The notes under the pieces: generated by a model
Seen by the model: only the letters and a program-made list of their open reading frames with translations
Told to the model about the DNA's origin: nothing
Databases searched by the model: none
Assembly: GCF_900291975.1 (NCBI RefSeq)
Contig: NZ_OMPN01000001.1
Span: 1,240,001-1,304,000, forward strand
DNA: 64,000 nucleotides
Direction of reading: 5' to 3'
DNA from: Agathobaculum massiliense
Lineage (GTDB): Bacteria > Bacillota > Clostridia > Oscillospirales > Butyricicoccaceae
In this document: positions 7,837 through 16,048 of the stretch, one piece after another
Numbering within the stretch: the first letter of the stretch is position 1
How the letters are laid out: every line of letters begins with the position of its first letter
Made by a program: the position numbers and the translations under genes

Positions 7837-8808
7837 ATGTACACGGTCGAGGGCGAAAACGAGCTGCTTCTGACCTGCAGGGAAATACCGGACGGCGTTG
7901 CCATCCTGCGCTGCGAGACGCGCGACGACAGCGTGCGCCTGCCGGACGAGATCGGCGGCGCACCGGTGGTCTCGCTCGGGAATTACGCGCTCAGCGAACG
8001 CGCGCCGGACCTGCGTGGGCAGGACGTTTTTCCCGTCCGCGTGACCTGCGGCGGGCCGGAGCCGAAGCACGACGCAAACGCCGTCCGTTCGGTCGCGCTG
8101 CCGCAGCCGCTTCAAAGCGTGGGCAGCTATGCGTTTTACAACTGCCGCCGGCTGAAAACGCTTACACTGTCCAGCGCGGTGACCGATTTCGGCGGCGGCG
8201 CGCTGATGAACTGCCGCGCGCTGCGCGAGGTGCGGCTGTATGCCGACCCCTCTGCCCCCACCTGCCTGTACAAGCTGCTCGGCGAGTACGCGGGCGAGCT
8301 GGATGTGCGTTTTTTCTGGAACGGGACAGTGTACTACCTGCTCTTCCCCGCCTATTCCGAGGACCTGGAAGCGCTCACGCCCGCGCATATCTTCCAGCGG
8401 CGCATCCACGGCGCGGGCTACGGCTACCGCCAATGCTTTGACGGCGGCGCGCTCAGCACGCACCAGTACGACCGCGCGTTGTCCGGCCTGCTCGAACGGC
8501 ACGATTTCCTTGTCGCAGCCCGCGTCACCATACGGCGGCTGGCAACGCCGTTCGGCCTGTCGGACGCCGCCCGCGCCACCTGTCTGGACTGCCTGCGCGC
8601 CCACGGCGGCACGCTCGCCCGCCGCTGCGCCGCCGCGGGCGAAAGCGCGGCGCTCACCTTCCTGCTGTCGCTCGGTGTGCTGTCTCCAGCTGAAATCGAC
8701 GCCGCGTGCGATACCGCCCGCGAAAAGGAGCAGACCGCCGCGCTGTCCGTGCTGCTCGCCGCCGGACAATCATCCCCCAAGGGGCGCGCAAAAACGTTTG
8801 ACTTATAA
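7837..8808 (+). CDS. Leucine-rich-repeat (BspA-like, LRR_5) protein
   Basis: A 323-residue protein without signal peptide or membrane helix, so probably cytoplasmic. Residues about 75-145 carry LRR_5-type repeats (VGSYAFYNCRRLKTLTL, then GGGALMNCRALREVRLY). The C-terminal third is helical and resembles short ankyrin-like units (LRAHGGTLARRCAAAGESAALTFL reads as LRAHGGT...AAAGESAALTFLLSLG). The ATG at 7837 follows GGAGGGAGG by 9 bp; a GTG three codons earlier would overlap that site. It is the first gene of a three-gene operon with a VWA/DUF2201 protein and a MoxR ATPase, suggesting a target-recognition or scaffold role. That role is inference. Confidence 0.75.
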   Translation: MYTVEGENELLLTCREIPDGVAILRCETRDDSVRLPDEIGGAPVVSLGNYALSERAPDLRGQDVFPVRVTCGGPEPKHDANAVRSVALPQPLQSVGSYAFYNCRRLKTLTLSSAVTDFGGGALMNCRALREVRLYADPSAPTCLYKLLGEYAGELDVRFFWNGTVYYLLFPAYSEDLEALTPAHIFQRRIHGAGYGYRQCFDGGALSTHQYDRALSGLLERHDFLVAARVTIRRLATPFGLSDAARATCLDCLRAHGGTLARRCAAAGESAALTFLLSLGVLSPAEIDAACDTAREKEQTAALSVLLAAGQSSPKGRAKTFDL

Positions 8809-8823
8809 AAGAGGGGGTTATGT

Positions 8824-10110
8824 ATGGCACAAAGTGAACGCTGGCAAAAAATCGGGCGGGAAATTCTGTTTTCCGCCCGCACCGAGCTGTATATGAGCCT
8901 GCCCTTTCTGGATACGGCGCTGGCCGCGCTGACCGTCTCGGACGGGTACGATACTGCGACGCTCGCAACGGATTCCCGCGCGCTGTATTACAGCGGCCCG
9001 TGGCTCGCCCAGCAGTACGAGCGCTCGCGCGCAAATGTGTGCCGCGCATACCTGCACACGGTGTTCCACTGTCTGCTGCGGCATCCCGCCAAGGCGCGCG
9101 GCCGCGACCGAGCGCTGTGGGATCTTGCCTGCGACGTAGCGGTTGAAAGCATGCTGGACGCGCTCGACTACCGCTGCCTGCAGGCGGACAAGCCCTCCGT
9201 GCGCCGGCAGCACCTGTACCGGCAGCTTCGCGAAAGCATGCCAGTGCTGACTGCCGAGGCGGTTTACCGTCAATTCCGGCGCGAACGGGCGGGGCTTTAT
9301 GACTGCGCGGCGCTGTCCCGCGTATTCCATGTGGACGACCACGCGCTCTGGCCGGAGGAAAGCGACGACGAGCAGGAGCGTCAGTGGCAGCGCGCCGCCG
9401 AGCAGACCCAGACCGCGATGGAAACCGTATTCTCCAACCAGGCGGCCGGCGGCGAGGCCGTGCGCGAGCAGCTCGCGGTCTCCGCGCGCGGGACCGCGGA
9501 CTACCGTTCGTTCCTGCGCCGTTTTGCCGCGCTGCGCGAGGAGGTTGCGGTGGACGCGGACTCGTTCGATTACGGCTACTACGCCTACGGCCTTCGGCAC
9601 TTCGGCAACATGCCGCTGATCGAGCCGCTCGAAACGCGCGAGGTACGCCGGATCGAGGATTTCGTCATCGCGATCGATACCTCCATGTCCACCTCGGGCG
9701 AGCTGGTGCGCGGCTTTTTATCGCACACCTACGCACTGCTGCGGGAAAACGAGAGCTTTTTCCGACGCTTCAACCTGCGCATCCTGCAGTGCGACGACCA
9801 ACTCCGCGCGGACAGGCGCATCACCTGCGAGCGCGAGCTGCGGGAGTATATGGAGCATTTTGAGCTGATCGGCCAGTCCGCCACCGATTTCCGGCCGGTA
9901 TTCGCGCATGTGGACCGGCTGGTCAGCGAGGGCGCGTTCCATCACCTGCGCGGCCTGCTCTATTTCACCGACGGACTGGGCATCTATCCGAAAAAACGCC
10001 CCCGATACGACGCGGCGTTCGTCATGCTGGAGGGCGAGGCCTATCCCGACAACGTCCCGCCGTGGGGCATCCGGCTGATCCTGCGGGAAAGCGAACTCTC
10101 CGCCGGATAA
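8824..10110 (+). CDS. DUF2201 putative metallopeptidase/VWA-domain protein
   Basis: The 428-residue protein has an N-terminal DUF2201 region containing HTVFHCLLRH, an HxxxH pattern at residues 78 and 82 with a further His at 87, like zincin peptidases. The C-terminal half is a von Willebrand A-like domain with a MIDAS-type motif DTSMSTS at about residues 285-291. A charged linker lies between. Family members always travel with MoxR AAA ATPases, which are thought to act as chaperones with VWA partners. The start ATG follows GAGGGGG. It sits 15 bp after the LRR gene and 53 bp before the ATPase. Peptidase activity is only predicted. Confidence 0.85.
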   Translation: MAQSERWQKIGREILFSARTELYMSLPFLDTALAALTVSDGYDTATLATDSRALYYSGPWLAQQYERSRANVCRAYLHTVFHCLLRHPAKARGRDRALWDLACDVAVESMLDALDYRCLQADKPSVRRQHLYRQLRESMPVLTAEAVYRQFRRERAGLYDCAALSRVFHVDDHALWPEESDDEQERQWQRAAEQTQTAMETVFSNQAAGGEAVREQLAVSARGTADYRSFLRRFAALREEVAVDADSFDYGYYAYGLRHFGNMPLIEPLETREVRRIEDFVIAIDTSMSTSGELVRGFLSHTYALLRENESFFRRFNLRILQCDDQLRADRRITCERELREYMEHFELIGQSATDFRPVFAHVDRLVSEGAFHHLRGLLYFTDGLGIYPKKRPRYDAAFVMLEGEAYPDNVPPWGIRLILRESELSAG

Positions 10111-10163
10111 CGGCGGCCCGCCCGTCCCCTTACACCAACGGATAACGCACGAGGTAATGCTTT

Positions 10164-11651
10164 ATGAATATCAAACGAGCAAAAAACGAGATCAAAAACG
10201 CACTGCGCGCCTATCTCGCGCGGGATGCGTTCGGCGCGTACCGCATCCCGCCCATCCGGCAGCGTCCCATCCTGCTGATGGGGCCGCCGGGCATCGGCAA
10301 AACCCAGATCATGGAGCAGATCGCGGAGGAGACTGGCGTGGGGCTGGTGTCTTACACGCTGACCCACCACACGCGCCAGTCCGCGCTCGGCCTGCCCTTT
10401 ATCGAAACCGTGCAGCTCGGCGGTGCGGAGCGCACGGTCACCGCCTACACCATGAGCGAGATCATCGCCTCGGTCTACCGCGAGATGGAGCGTACGGGTA
10501 CCAAGGAAGGCATCCTGTTCCTTGACGAGATCAACTGCATCTCAGAAACGCTCACGCCCATGATGCTGCAGTTTCTGCAGTGCAAAACCTTCGGCAACCA
10601 GCGCCTGCCGGACGGCTGGATGGTCGTGGCGGCCGGCAACCCGCCCGAATACAACAAATCCGTGCGCGAGTTCGATGTGGTCACGCTCGACCGCGTCAAG
10701 CGCATCGACGTCGAGGAGGACTTCGCGGTCTGGAAGGAATACGCCTACCGGCGCGGCATCCATGGCGCGATCCTCTCCTATCTTGAGATCCGGCGCGACC
10801 ATTTCTATCGGGTGGAGGCGACCGCGGACGGGCTGCAGTTCGTCACCGCGCGCGGCTGGGAGGACCTGTCCGAGCTGATGCAGGTATACGAAACGCTCGA
10901 CCTACCCGTCGACCGCCAAGTGGTCGGGCAATACCTGCAGCTCCCCCGCGTGGCAGCCGATTTCGCCAACTACCTGCAGCTTTATGAAAAATACAAGCGC
11001 GTCTACCGCGTGGAGGAGATCCTGGACGGCGCCTGGGAAAAGGTGCGCGCCTCCGAGCTGGCGGGCGCGGCGTTCGACGAGAAGCTGGGCGTGCTTGGCC
11101 TGCTGCTCGCGCGGCTGGCGGACAGCGCGCGCGAGGCATACCGGCTGGACCGTCTCACCGACGCGCTGCATCAGGACCTCGTCCATATCCGCGAGGGCGA
11201 AAAAATGCTCGGCACCCTGCTGGACGAAAAACAGGCCGCGCTCACGCGCCGCCGCGACGCAGGCTCGACCGACAAGGACGCGCTGTTTACCGCCGCGCGC
11301 GAGGCCGAGCGGCTCGCGGCTTTCCAGCAGGCGCTCGCGCTGGAAAAGGTGCCTAAGGGGCAGGCGTTCGAGCGGCTCAAGGCGCTGTTCCAGGAGGATG
11401 TGCAGGCGCGCGCGGACGCGGCGGACCGCACGGACCGGCAACTGGCGAACGTCTTTGCTTTCCTCGACGCGGCCATCCCGAACAGCCAGGAGCTTGTGCT
11501 GTTCGCCACCGAGTTGACCGCGAATTACTTTACCTCCTGGTTTATCCAGAATTTTGGCTGCGAGGCCTACTTCGCGCACAACAAGCAACTGCTGTTTGAC
11601 GATACGCGCCAGCGGCTTCTGCGGGAAATCGGCAGCGCCGAACCGGACTGA
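10164..11651 (+). CDS. MoxR-family AAA+ ATPase
   Basis: A 495-residue ATPase with Walker A GPPGIGKT (about residues 39-46), Walker B ILFLDEIN (about 117-124) and sensor-1 VVAAGNPPEYN. The extra helical C-terminal region (about 290-495) contains long charged helices. MoxR proteins use ATP to remodel or insert cofactors into partner proteins together with VWA-domain co-chaperones; here the partner is evidently the preceding DUF2201/VWA protein. The ribosome site GAGGTAA lies upstream of the ATG. It is the last convincing gene of this operon. Confidence 0.9.
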   Translation: MNIKRAKNEIKNALRAYLARDAFGAYRIPPIRQRPILLMGPPGIGKTQIMEQIAEETGVGLVSYTLTHHTRQSALGLPFIETVQLGGAERTVTAYTMSEIIASVYREMERTGTKEGILFLDEINCISETLTPMMLQFLQCKTFGNQRLPDGWMVVAAGNPPEYNKSVREFDVVTLDRVKRIDVEEDFAVWKEYAYRRGIHGAILSYLEIRRDHFYRVEATADGLQFVTARGWEDLSELMQVYETLDLPVDRQVVGQYLQLPRVAADFANYLQLYEKYKRVYRVEEILDGAWEKVRASELAGAAFDEKLGVLGLLLARLADSAREAYRLDRLTDALHQDLVHIREGEKMLGTLLDEKQAALTRRRDAGSTDKDALFTAAREAERLAAFQQALALEKVPKGQAFERLKALFQEDVQARADAADRTDRQLANVFAFLDAAIPNSQELVLFATELTANYFTSWFIQNFGCEAYFAHNKQLLFDDTRQRLLREIGSAEPD

Positions 11652-11687
11652 GGCGCGGAACCTTCTGCCTAAGCCGGAAAAGGAGGT

Positions 11688-12209
11688 ATGTATCGTTCTT
11701 TTCTGCTCCTGCCGCTGCTTTCCCTTCCGCTATACAGCTGGGGAGCGGCTCCGGACAGCGGCGCGGGCCATCTGGAGGCACCGCCGTCCCCCACTGTAGA
11801 GGAGAACCACCAGCACCACCCCACGGACGAGCTGCAGTTGATCGCGAACAGCCCAACCGGCGGTTACTGCGGCAACACCCTTACGCAGGTGCGCCCGTTC
11901 AACGCCGCGCTGGGCGGCGACGCCCAGGCCGGACTGACCGCGGAACAGGTTGAAGCGATTCGTGATATTCCGGCCGCAACGGCGTGCAATAGAAAAAGGA
12001 CAAGGCCCCGCCTTGTCCTTTTTTGCGGTTATCCGAAGCGCCCCAGCGCGCCGTACATCTCCGGCCGCCGGTCGCGGAACGTCCCCCAGCTCCGGCGCAG
12101 CTCGCGGATCCCGTTCAGATCGAACGTATGCGTCAGGACGCAGGCGTTTTCCCGATCCGCCTGCTCGACCAGCGCTCCGGTCTCATCCGCGATGAAGGAC
12201 GAGCCGTAA
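11688..12209 (+). pseudogene. Probable decayed secreted small protein
   Basis: A strong AGGAGG site precedes an ATG and a signal-peptide-like start (MYRSFLLLPLLSLPLYSWG). A short region follows with GGYCGNTLTQV and then DAQAGLTAEQVEAIRDI. These two blocks look like the ends of a small extracytoplasmic Cys-containing protein whose middle is missing. After about 11960 the frame runs without a stop through the terminator hairpin at 11993-12024 and 180 bp antisense into aguB, which no intact gene would do. I therefore read it as an internal deletion plus frameshift. If expressed, only the first 90 or so residues would be genuine. Confidence 0.4.
11993..12024. terminator. Bidirectional terminator between the MoxR operon and aguB
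   Basis: Stem AAAAAGGACAAGGC / GCCTTGTCCTTTTTT with loop CCC: T run on both strands, lying just before the aguB stop codon. Confidence 0.9.
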
Positions 12210-12892
12210 AACGTCAGCGAGGACGACTGGTTCTGGTTGTCGGGCGAGGGGGTCACGGTTTCCGTACCAATGCGGTTGGCCGCGACCAGCGGCATGATGT
12301 TCGCCGCCGCGTGGCCCTGCATGCAGCGGCGCCAGTGCGGCATGGAATCGCATTCCAGGATCGGCTCGGAGCCAATCGCGGTCGGATAAAACAGCAGCTC
12401 CGCGCCCATCAGCGCCATGCAGCGCGCGGATTCCGGAAACCATTGGTCCCAGCAGATGCCCACGCCGATTTTGGCATAGGCCGTGTCCCACACGCGGAAG
12501 CCCGTGTCCCCGGGAGTGAAATAAAATTTCTCCTGATAGAAATGATCGTCCGGAATATGCGTCTTGCGGTACTGGCCGAGGACCGTCCCGTCCGCGTCGA
12601 TCACGGCGACCGTATTGAATGTGGTGTTGCCCACGCGCTCGTAATAGCTGACCGGCAGCACGACCCGAAAGTCGCGTGCGACCGTCCGCAGCGCGTTCAC
12701 CGCGGGGTTTTCCTCCAGCGTTGTCGCCAGATGGTAGTTTTCATAGCTCTTTTCCTGGCAGAAATACCAGTTTTCAAACAGCTCGGGCAACAGGATGACC
12801 TGCGCGCCCTGCGCGGCCGCCTCCTCGACCCTTTGCACCGCGTTTTCCAGCCCATAGGTCATCTGTACCGCGGCTACGGTTACTTTGCTCAT
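12029..12892 (-). CDS. aguB: N-carbamoylputrescine amidase
   Basis: A nitrilase-superfamily enzyme that hydrolyses N-carbamoylputrescine to putrescine, CO2 and ammonia. The catalytic triad is visible: Glu in LLPELFE (residue 37), Lys in YRKTHIPDD and Cys in GICWDQWFPE. Its 287 residues match the family length. The ATG follows GAGGAGTG. It lies 37 bp downstream of agmatine deiminase on the same strand, so the pair turns agmatine into putrescine. The specific HIPDDHFYQEKFYFTPGD region (written in parts: HIPDDHFYQEKFYF, TPGD) is characteristic of AguB rather than other nitrilases. Confidence 0.95.
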   Translation of the reverse strand: MSKVTVAAVQMTYGLENAVQRVEEAAAQGAQVILLPELFENWYFCQEKSYENYHLATTLEENPAVNALRTVARDFRVVLPVSYYERVGNTTFNTVAVIDADGTVLGQYRKTHIPDDHFYQEKFYFTPGDTGFRVWDTAYAKIGVGICWDQWFPESARCMALMGAELLFYPTAIGSEPILECDSMPHWRRCMQGHAAANIMPLVAANRIGTETVTPSPDNQNQSSSLTFYGSSFIADETGALVEQADRENACVLTHTFDLNGIRELRRSWGTFRDRRPEMYGALGRFG

Positions 12893-12929
12893 ATGCTTTC
12901 ACTCCTCATACGGTTGGTGATTCCCGCGC

Positions 12930-14024
12930 TCACGCGCGGGGGATCTGCTGCGTGATGCAGTGGATGTTCCCGCCGCCAATCAGAATATCGCGCGCGGGGA
13001 TGGCGACCACCCTGCGCGTCGGAAACAGGCCCTGCAGGATTTCTTTCGCCGTCTCGTCCATCGGGTCGTCAAACGCGGGCATGACGACCGTCCGGTTGGC
13101 GATATAAAAATTGACGTAGCTTGCCGCCAGCCGTTCGCCCGGCGTGCGCGTCGGCTCGCCCTCGCACAGGTCGAGCCCCTCACATTCCTCCTCCGTGATG
13201 GTCACGGGCGCGGGCAGCGGCAGCTTATGCACCCGAAGCCGGCGCCCCTTTGCGTCCACCGCCGCCTCAAGCGCGTCCAAGCTCGCCCTGGAAAGCGCAT
13301 ACTGCGGGTCGCTTTCGTCGTCCGTCCACGCCAGCACGACCTCGCCGGGCGCTGTGAACGCGCATACGTTGTCCACATGCTCGTTGGTTTCGTCATGGTA
13401 GATGCCGCGCGGCAGCCAGATCACCCTGGAAACGCCGAGGTACGCGCACAGCGTGCGCTCGATCTCCTCCCGCGACAGGGACGGGTTGCGCCCCGCGGAG
13501 AGCAGGCAGGCCTCGGTGACGAGCGCGGTACCCTCCCCGTCCACATGGAGCGAGCCACCCTCGCAAATGAAATCCCGCTTGTCATAGCAGTCGTTTTCCA
13601 GCAGGTCACAAAATTTGCGGGCCACGCGGTTGTCCTTTTCCCAGCTTGGGTAAAGCCCGTCCACCGCGCCGCCCCAGGCGTTAAAGCCCCAGTCGATGCC
13701 GCGGCGGCCGCCCCTGCCGTCGATCACAAAGGTCGGCCCCACGTCGCGTGCCCAGGCGTCGTCTGTCTCCATCACAACCAGCCTCACCGCATCCGGAAGC
13801 TGGGCGCGGGCATTGTCATACTGCCCCTCCGAGCAGAGCACGGTCAGCTTTTCGCTTTCCGCGATCGTCCGCATCACCTGAATAAACGCGCGCCGCGCCG
13901 CATAGGCTCCATACTGCCAGGAATCCCCGCGCTCCGGCCAGATCATCAGGCAGCCGTCGTGCGGCGCGAACTCCGCAGGCATAAAAAATCCGTCCTGTGC
14001 GGGCGAAGTGTGTAAAATCCTCAT
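12930..14024 (-). CDS. aguA: Agmatine deiminase
   Basis: Converts agmatine to N-carbamoylputrescine and ammonia; a guanidine-modifying pentein-fold enzyme. The 364 residues show the family start with PAEFAPHDGCLMIWPER, the substrate-binding WARDVGP, the EGGSLHVDGEGT motif, the catalytic His in HVDNVCAF, and the nucleophilic Cys in GGGNIHCITQQIP near the C-terminus. It is the first gene of the aguA-aguB pair. Its promoter region is shared with a divergent DUF4282 gene. Confidence 0.96.
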   Translation of the reverse strand: MRILHTSPAQDGFFMPAEFAPHDGCLMIWPERGDSWQYGAYAARRAFIQVMRTIAESEKLTVLCSEGQYDNARAQLPDAVRLVVMETDDAWARDVGPTFVIDGRGGRRGIDWGFNAWGGAVDGLYPSWEKDNRVARKFCDLLENDCYDKRDFICEGGSLHVDGEGTALVTEACLLSAGRNPSLSREEIERTLCAYLGVSRVIWLPRGIYHDETNEHVDNVCAFTAPGEVVLAWTDDESDPQYALSRASLDALEAAVDAKGRRLRVHKLPLPAPVTITEEECEGLDLCEGEPTRTPGERLAASYVNFYIANRTVVMPAFDDPMDETAKEILQGLFPTRRVVAIPARDILIGGGNIHCITQQIPRA

Positions 14025-14055
14025 TGTCGTTTCTCCGTATCGTTTTCTCCCTTAT

Positions 14056-14107
14056 AGCGTACAACATTTCGATTTAACTTGCAACGCTTTCCCGCATATG
14101 TTACACT
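14056..14107. promoter_or_regulatory. Back-to-back promoters apparently sharing one -35 hexamer
   Basis: The self-complementary hexamer TTGCAA (14079-14084) is exactly 17 bp from TACACT (14102-14107) on the forward strand and 17 bp from TACGCT (14061-14056) on the reverse strand. It could serve as the -35 of both the DUF4282 and aguA promoters. Confidence 0.5.
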
Positions 14108-14145
14108 AAATACACAAATGCTTCAATATTTTTCAGGAGGAAACT

Positions 14146-14652
14146 ATGAGCAGCTACCCTTACCTATATACGCAAACCTATTCCTATACGCCGTTTTTTA
14201 GCCTCGTGCTGCCGGTGCTGGCGCTGCTCGTCATTGTAGCGGGCGGGCTTGCGCTGTATTTCCTTTTCGTGCGCAAGCCCAACATCTATAAAGGGTCGGC
14301 CGCCAAGCTGCATGATATTTTTACGTTCCGCACCTTTTTCACCGAAAAGCTGATCCGCGCCCTATACTGTATCGTTGCAGTCGCCATCGCCGTATACAGC
14401 GTCATGCTGCTGTTCTCGCATTTTTTTGCCGCGCTTTTCGTGTTCGTGGTCGGCAATCTGGTTGCCCGCATCACGTTTGAGTATGCGCTGCTGCTGCTCG
14501 TGCTATGCCGCAACACGCAGGAGATCAACCGCAAGCTGGGACCCCTGCCCGCTGAAGAAGCCGCGCCGCAGGAGGCCGCGCCCCCTGTCCCGCCCCAGCC
14601 GCCGGAGCAGGCGCCCGTGCCGCCCCAGCCGCAGGACAATCCCCCGCATTAA
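14146..14652 (+). CDS. DUF4282-type membrane protein with proline-rich tail
   Basis: The 168-residue protein has a hydrophobic segment at about residues 18-45, the DIFTFRTFFTEKLIRALYCI stretch typical of DUF4282, further helices at about 73-95 and 100-125, and a C-terminal tail (about 135-168) that is almost all Pro, Gln, Ala and Glu. The function is unknown. AGGAGG lies 7 bp before the ATG. It is monocistronic, ending in a strong hairpin. Confidence 0.75.
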   Translation: MSSYPYLYTQTYSYTPFFSLVLPVLALLVIVAGGLALYFLFVRKPNIYKGSAAKLHDIFTFRTFFTEKLIRALYCIVAVAIAVYSVMLLFSHFFAALFVFVVGNLVARITFEYALLLLVLCRNTQEINRKLGPLPAEEAAPQEAAPPVPPQPPEQAPVPPQPQDNPPH

Positions 14653-14661
14653 CGCCATACC

Positions 14662-14702
14662 AAGGCCCCGCCCGTCCTCCAAAGGACAGGTGGGGCCTTT
14701 CT
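14662..14702 (+). terminator. Terminator after the DUF4282 gene
   Basis: A long GC-rich stem (AAGGCCCCGCCCGTCC pairing with GGACAGGTGGGGCCTT) is followed by TTCT. It may also stop the convergent yaaA transcript. Confidence 0.75.
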
Positions 14703-14735
14703 CGCTTCAGGACATCTTCCCGCGGCGCTTCCCTG

Positions 14736-15470
14736 TCACGCGCGGACAATAAAGGTCAGCGTTTGGTTGTCCGACAGGCTTTGCTCATACCGGAAATCGT
14801 TCCAGTCAAACAAAGTGAGCTGCTCAGGCGACTCGATGCTGTTTTGCAGGATATACCGCGTCATGCGGCCGCGCGCCATTTTCGCCATGGTGGGCAGGCA
14901 GCGCAGCTTCCCCTTGCGGTAGGTCAGGAATTCGCAGGTCACCATCCGGTCGCCTGTCTGCAGATAGCGCCGCACCGCCTTGCTGTATTCATTTGAGGCG
15001 AGGTTGACCACCGCTTCACCCGCACCGAACAGATCGTCGTAAAACGCACGGCCCCAGAACTCGTACAGGCTGCGCCCATCCAGCCGGTGCGCCAGCTCAA
15101 GCCGGTAGGGGCGGATTGCGTCGAGCGGCCGCAGCGGACCGTAAAACGCGGAAAACAGCCGCAGGCTGTCCTGCGCGAACCGCAGTTCTGCCGCCGTGAG
15201 CGTTTCCGCCTCCAGATATTTATAGGCCAGCCCATCATACGCCAGAATCGCGGGTACGCCGCCCGCGTCTGTCCAGTCCTGGTAGAGCGCCGCCGCCCGC
15301 AGCGCGATCGCCGGACTGGTCTGCAGGATGCTCTCCAGCTCAAACGGCGCCTTGGCACGCAGGGCCGCGGCGAGCGCTTCCGCCTGCTGCAGATAGCGCG
15401 GCGCTGTCATATCCGGCAGCGCCGCCGCTGCGGCGCGCATATTTTTCGCCGGGGATAAAAATACTTTCAT
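14736..15470 (-). CDS. yaaA: YaaA family (DUF328/UPF0246) peroxide-stress protein
   Basis: The 244-residue protein starts with the family signature MKVFLSPAKNM and has YDGLAYKYLEAETLT, FYGPLRPLDAIRPYRLE and NLASNEYSKAV, all YaaA landmarks. In E. coli YaaA lowers free intracellular iron under hydrogen peroxide stress; the fold resembles helix-hairpin-helix DNA-binding proteins. The ATG at 15470 follows GGAGGG by 7 bp; a longer in-frame start at 15521 is rejected because it overlaps the promoter. It is divergent from a DtxR-type iron sensor, which fits an iron/peroxide context. Confidence 0.93.
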   Translation of the reverse strand: MKVFLSPAKNMRAAAAALPDMTAPRYLQQAEALAAALRAKAPFELESILQTSPAIALRAAALYQDWTDAGGVPAILAYDGLAYKYLEAETLTAAELRFAQDSLRLFSAFYGPLRPLDAIRPYRLELAHRLDGRSLYEFWGRAFYDDLFGAGEAVVNLASNEYSKAVRRYLQTGDRMVTCEFLTYRKGKLRCLPTMAKMARGRMTRYILQNSIESPEQLTLFDWNDFRYEQSLSDNQTLTFIVRA

Positions 15471-15492
15471 GGGGCATCCCTCCGTCTTCCCC

Positions 15493-15521
15493 ATTGTACC
15501 CAAAATTGCGCGGCCTTGCAA
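15493..15521 (-). promoter_or_regulatory. Promoter of yaaA
   Basis: -35 TTGCAA (15516-15521) and -10 TACAAT (15493-15498) with a 17-bp spacer on the reverse strand. Confidence 0.6.
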
Positions 15522-15532
15522 GCATCGCTATA

Positions 15533-15561
15533 TTGCCAAAATCAGCCGGATATGCTAAAAT
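15533..15561 (+). promoter_or_regulatory. Promoter of the DtxR-type regulator
   Basis: -35 TTGCCA (15533-15538) and -10 TAAAAT (15556-15561), 17-bp spacer, 39 bp before the start codon. Confidence 0.6.
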
Positions 15562-15599
15562 AAAAAACATGGAAAAGAGAAAAAGGAGGATAAGGCACG

Positions 15600-15983
15600 A
15601 TGAAAGTGCAGGAGAGTGCTGAGAATTATCTGGAAGCAATCCTGATTCTGCAGCACCAAAAAGGGTCGGTCCGCTCGATTGACGTTGCCCACTACACCGG
15701 CTTTTCCAAGCCGAGCATCAGCCGCGCTGTCGGCCTGCTGCGGGACAACGGCTATGTTTCCATCGATCAGAACGGCTTGCTGTGCCTGACCGACGCCGGA
15801 CGCACGATCGCGGAAACGATCTATGAGCGCCATACCGTGCTGACCGAGCTGCTGACCATGCTCGGCGTTTCGCCCGAAACCGCGGCCGAGGACGCCTGCC
15901 GCATTGAGCATGTCATCAGCGCGGAAACCTTTGCCAAGCTTAAGGAGCATGCGCGGCAACACGGCGTGAAAGCCGGCAGATAA
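15600..15983 (+). CDS. DtxR/MntR-family metal-dependent transcriptional regulator
   Basis: The 127-residue protein consists of an N-terminal winged helix (about residues 8-65) and the dimerisation/metal domain (about 70-117); the C-terminal SH3-like domain of DtxR is missing. The metal site reads DACRIEHVIS, with Cys100, Glu103 and His104, plus His78 in ERH. The Cys matches DtxR/IdeR (iron) rather than the Glu of MntR (manganese), so iron(II) is the more likely ligand. It probably represses metal genes; candidate operators TTAG-N6-CTAA lie at 292-309 and 39292-39309. AGGAGG precedes the ATG. It is divergent from yaaA. Confidence 0.88.
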   Translation: MKVQESAENYLEAILILQHQKGSVRSIDVAHYTGFSKPSISRAVGLLRDNGYVSIDQNGLLCLTDAGRTIAETIYERHTVLTELLTMLGVSPETAAEDACRIEHVISAETFAKLKEHARQHGVKAGR

Positions 15984-15999
15984 ACCAAACGCACCTGCG

Positions 16000-16029
16000 G
16001 CCGGTCCGTCACGGACCGGCTCTTTCTGT
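16000..16029 (+). terminator. Likely terminator after the DtxR-type gene
   Basis: Stem GCCGGTCCGT / ACGGACCGGC followed by the imperfect T tract TCTTTCTGTTT. The next gene starts 20 bp later. Confidence 0.5.
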
Positions 16030-16048
16030 TTCCGGATAAGGAGGTATT

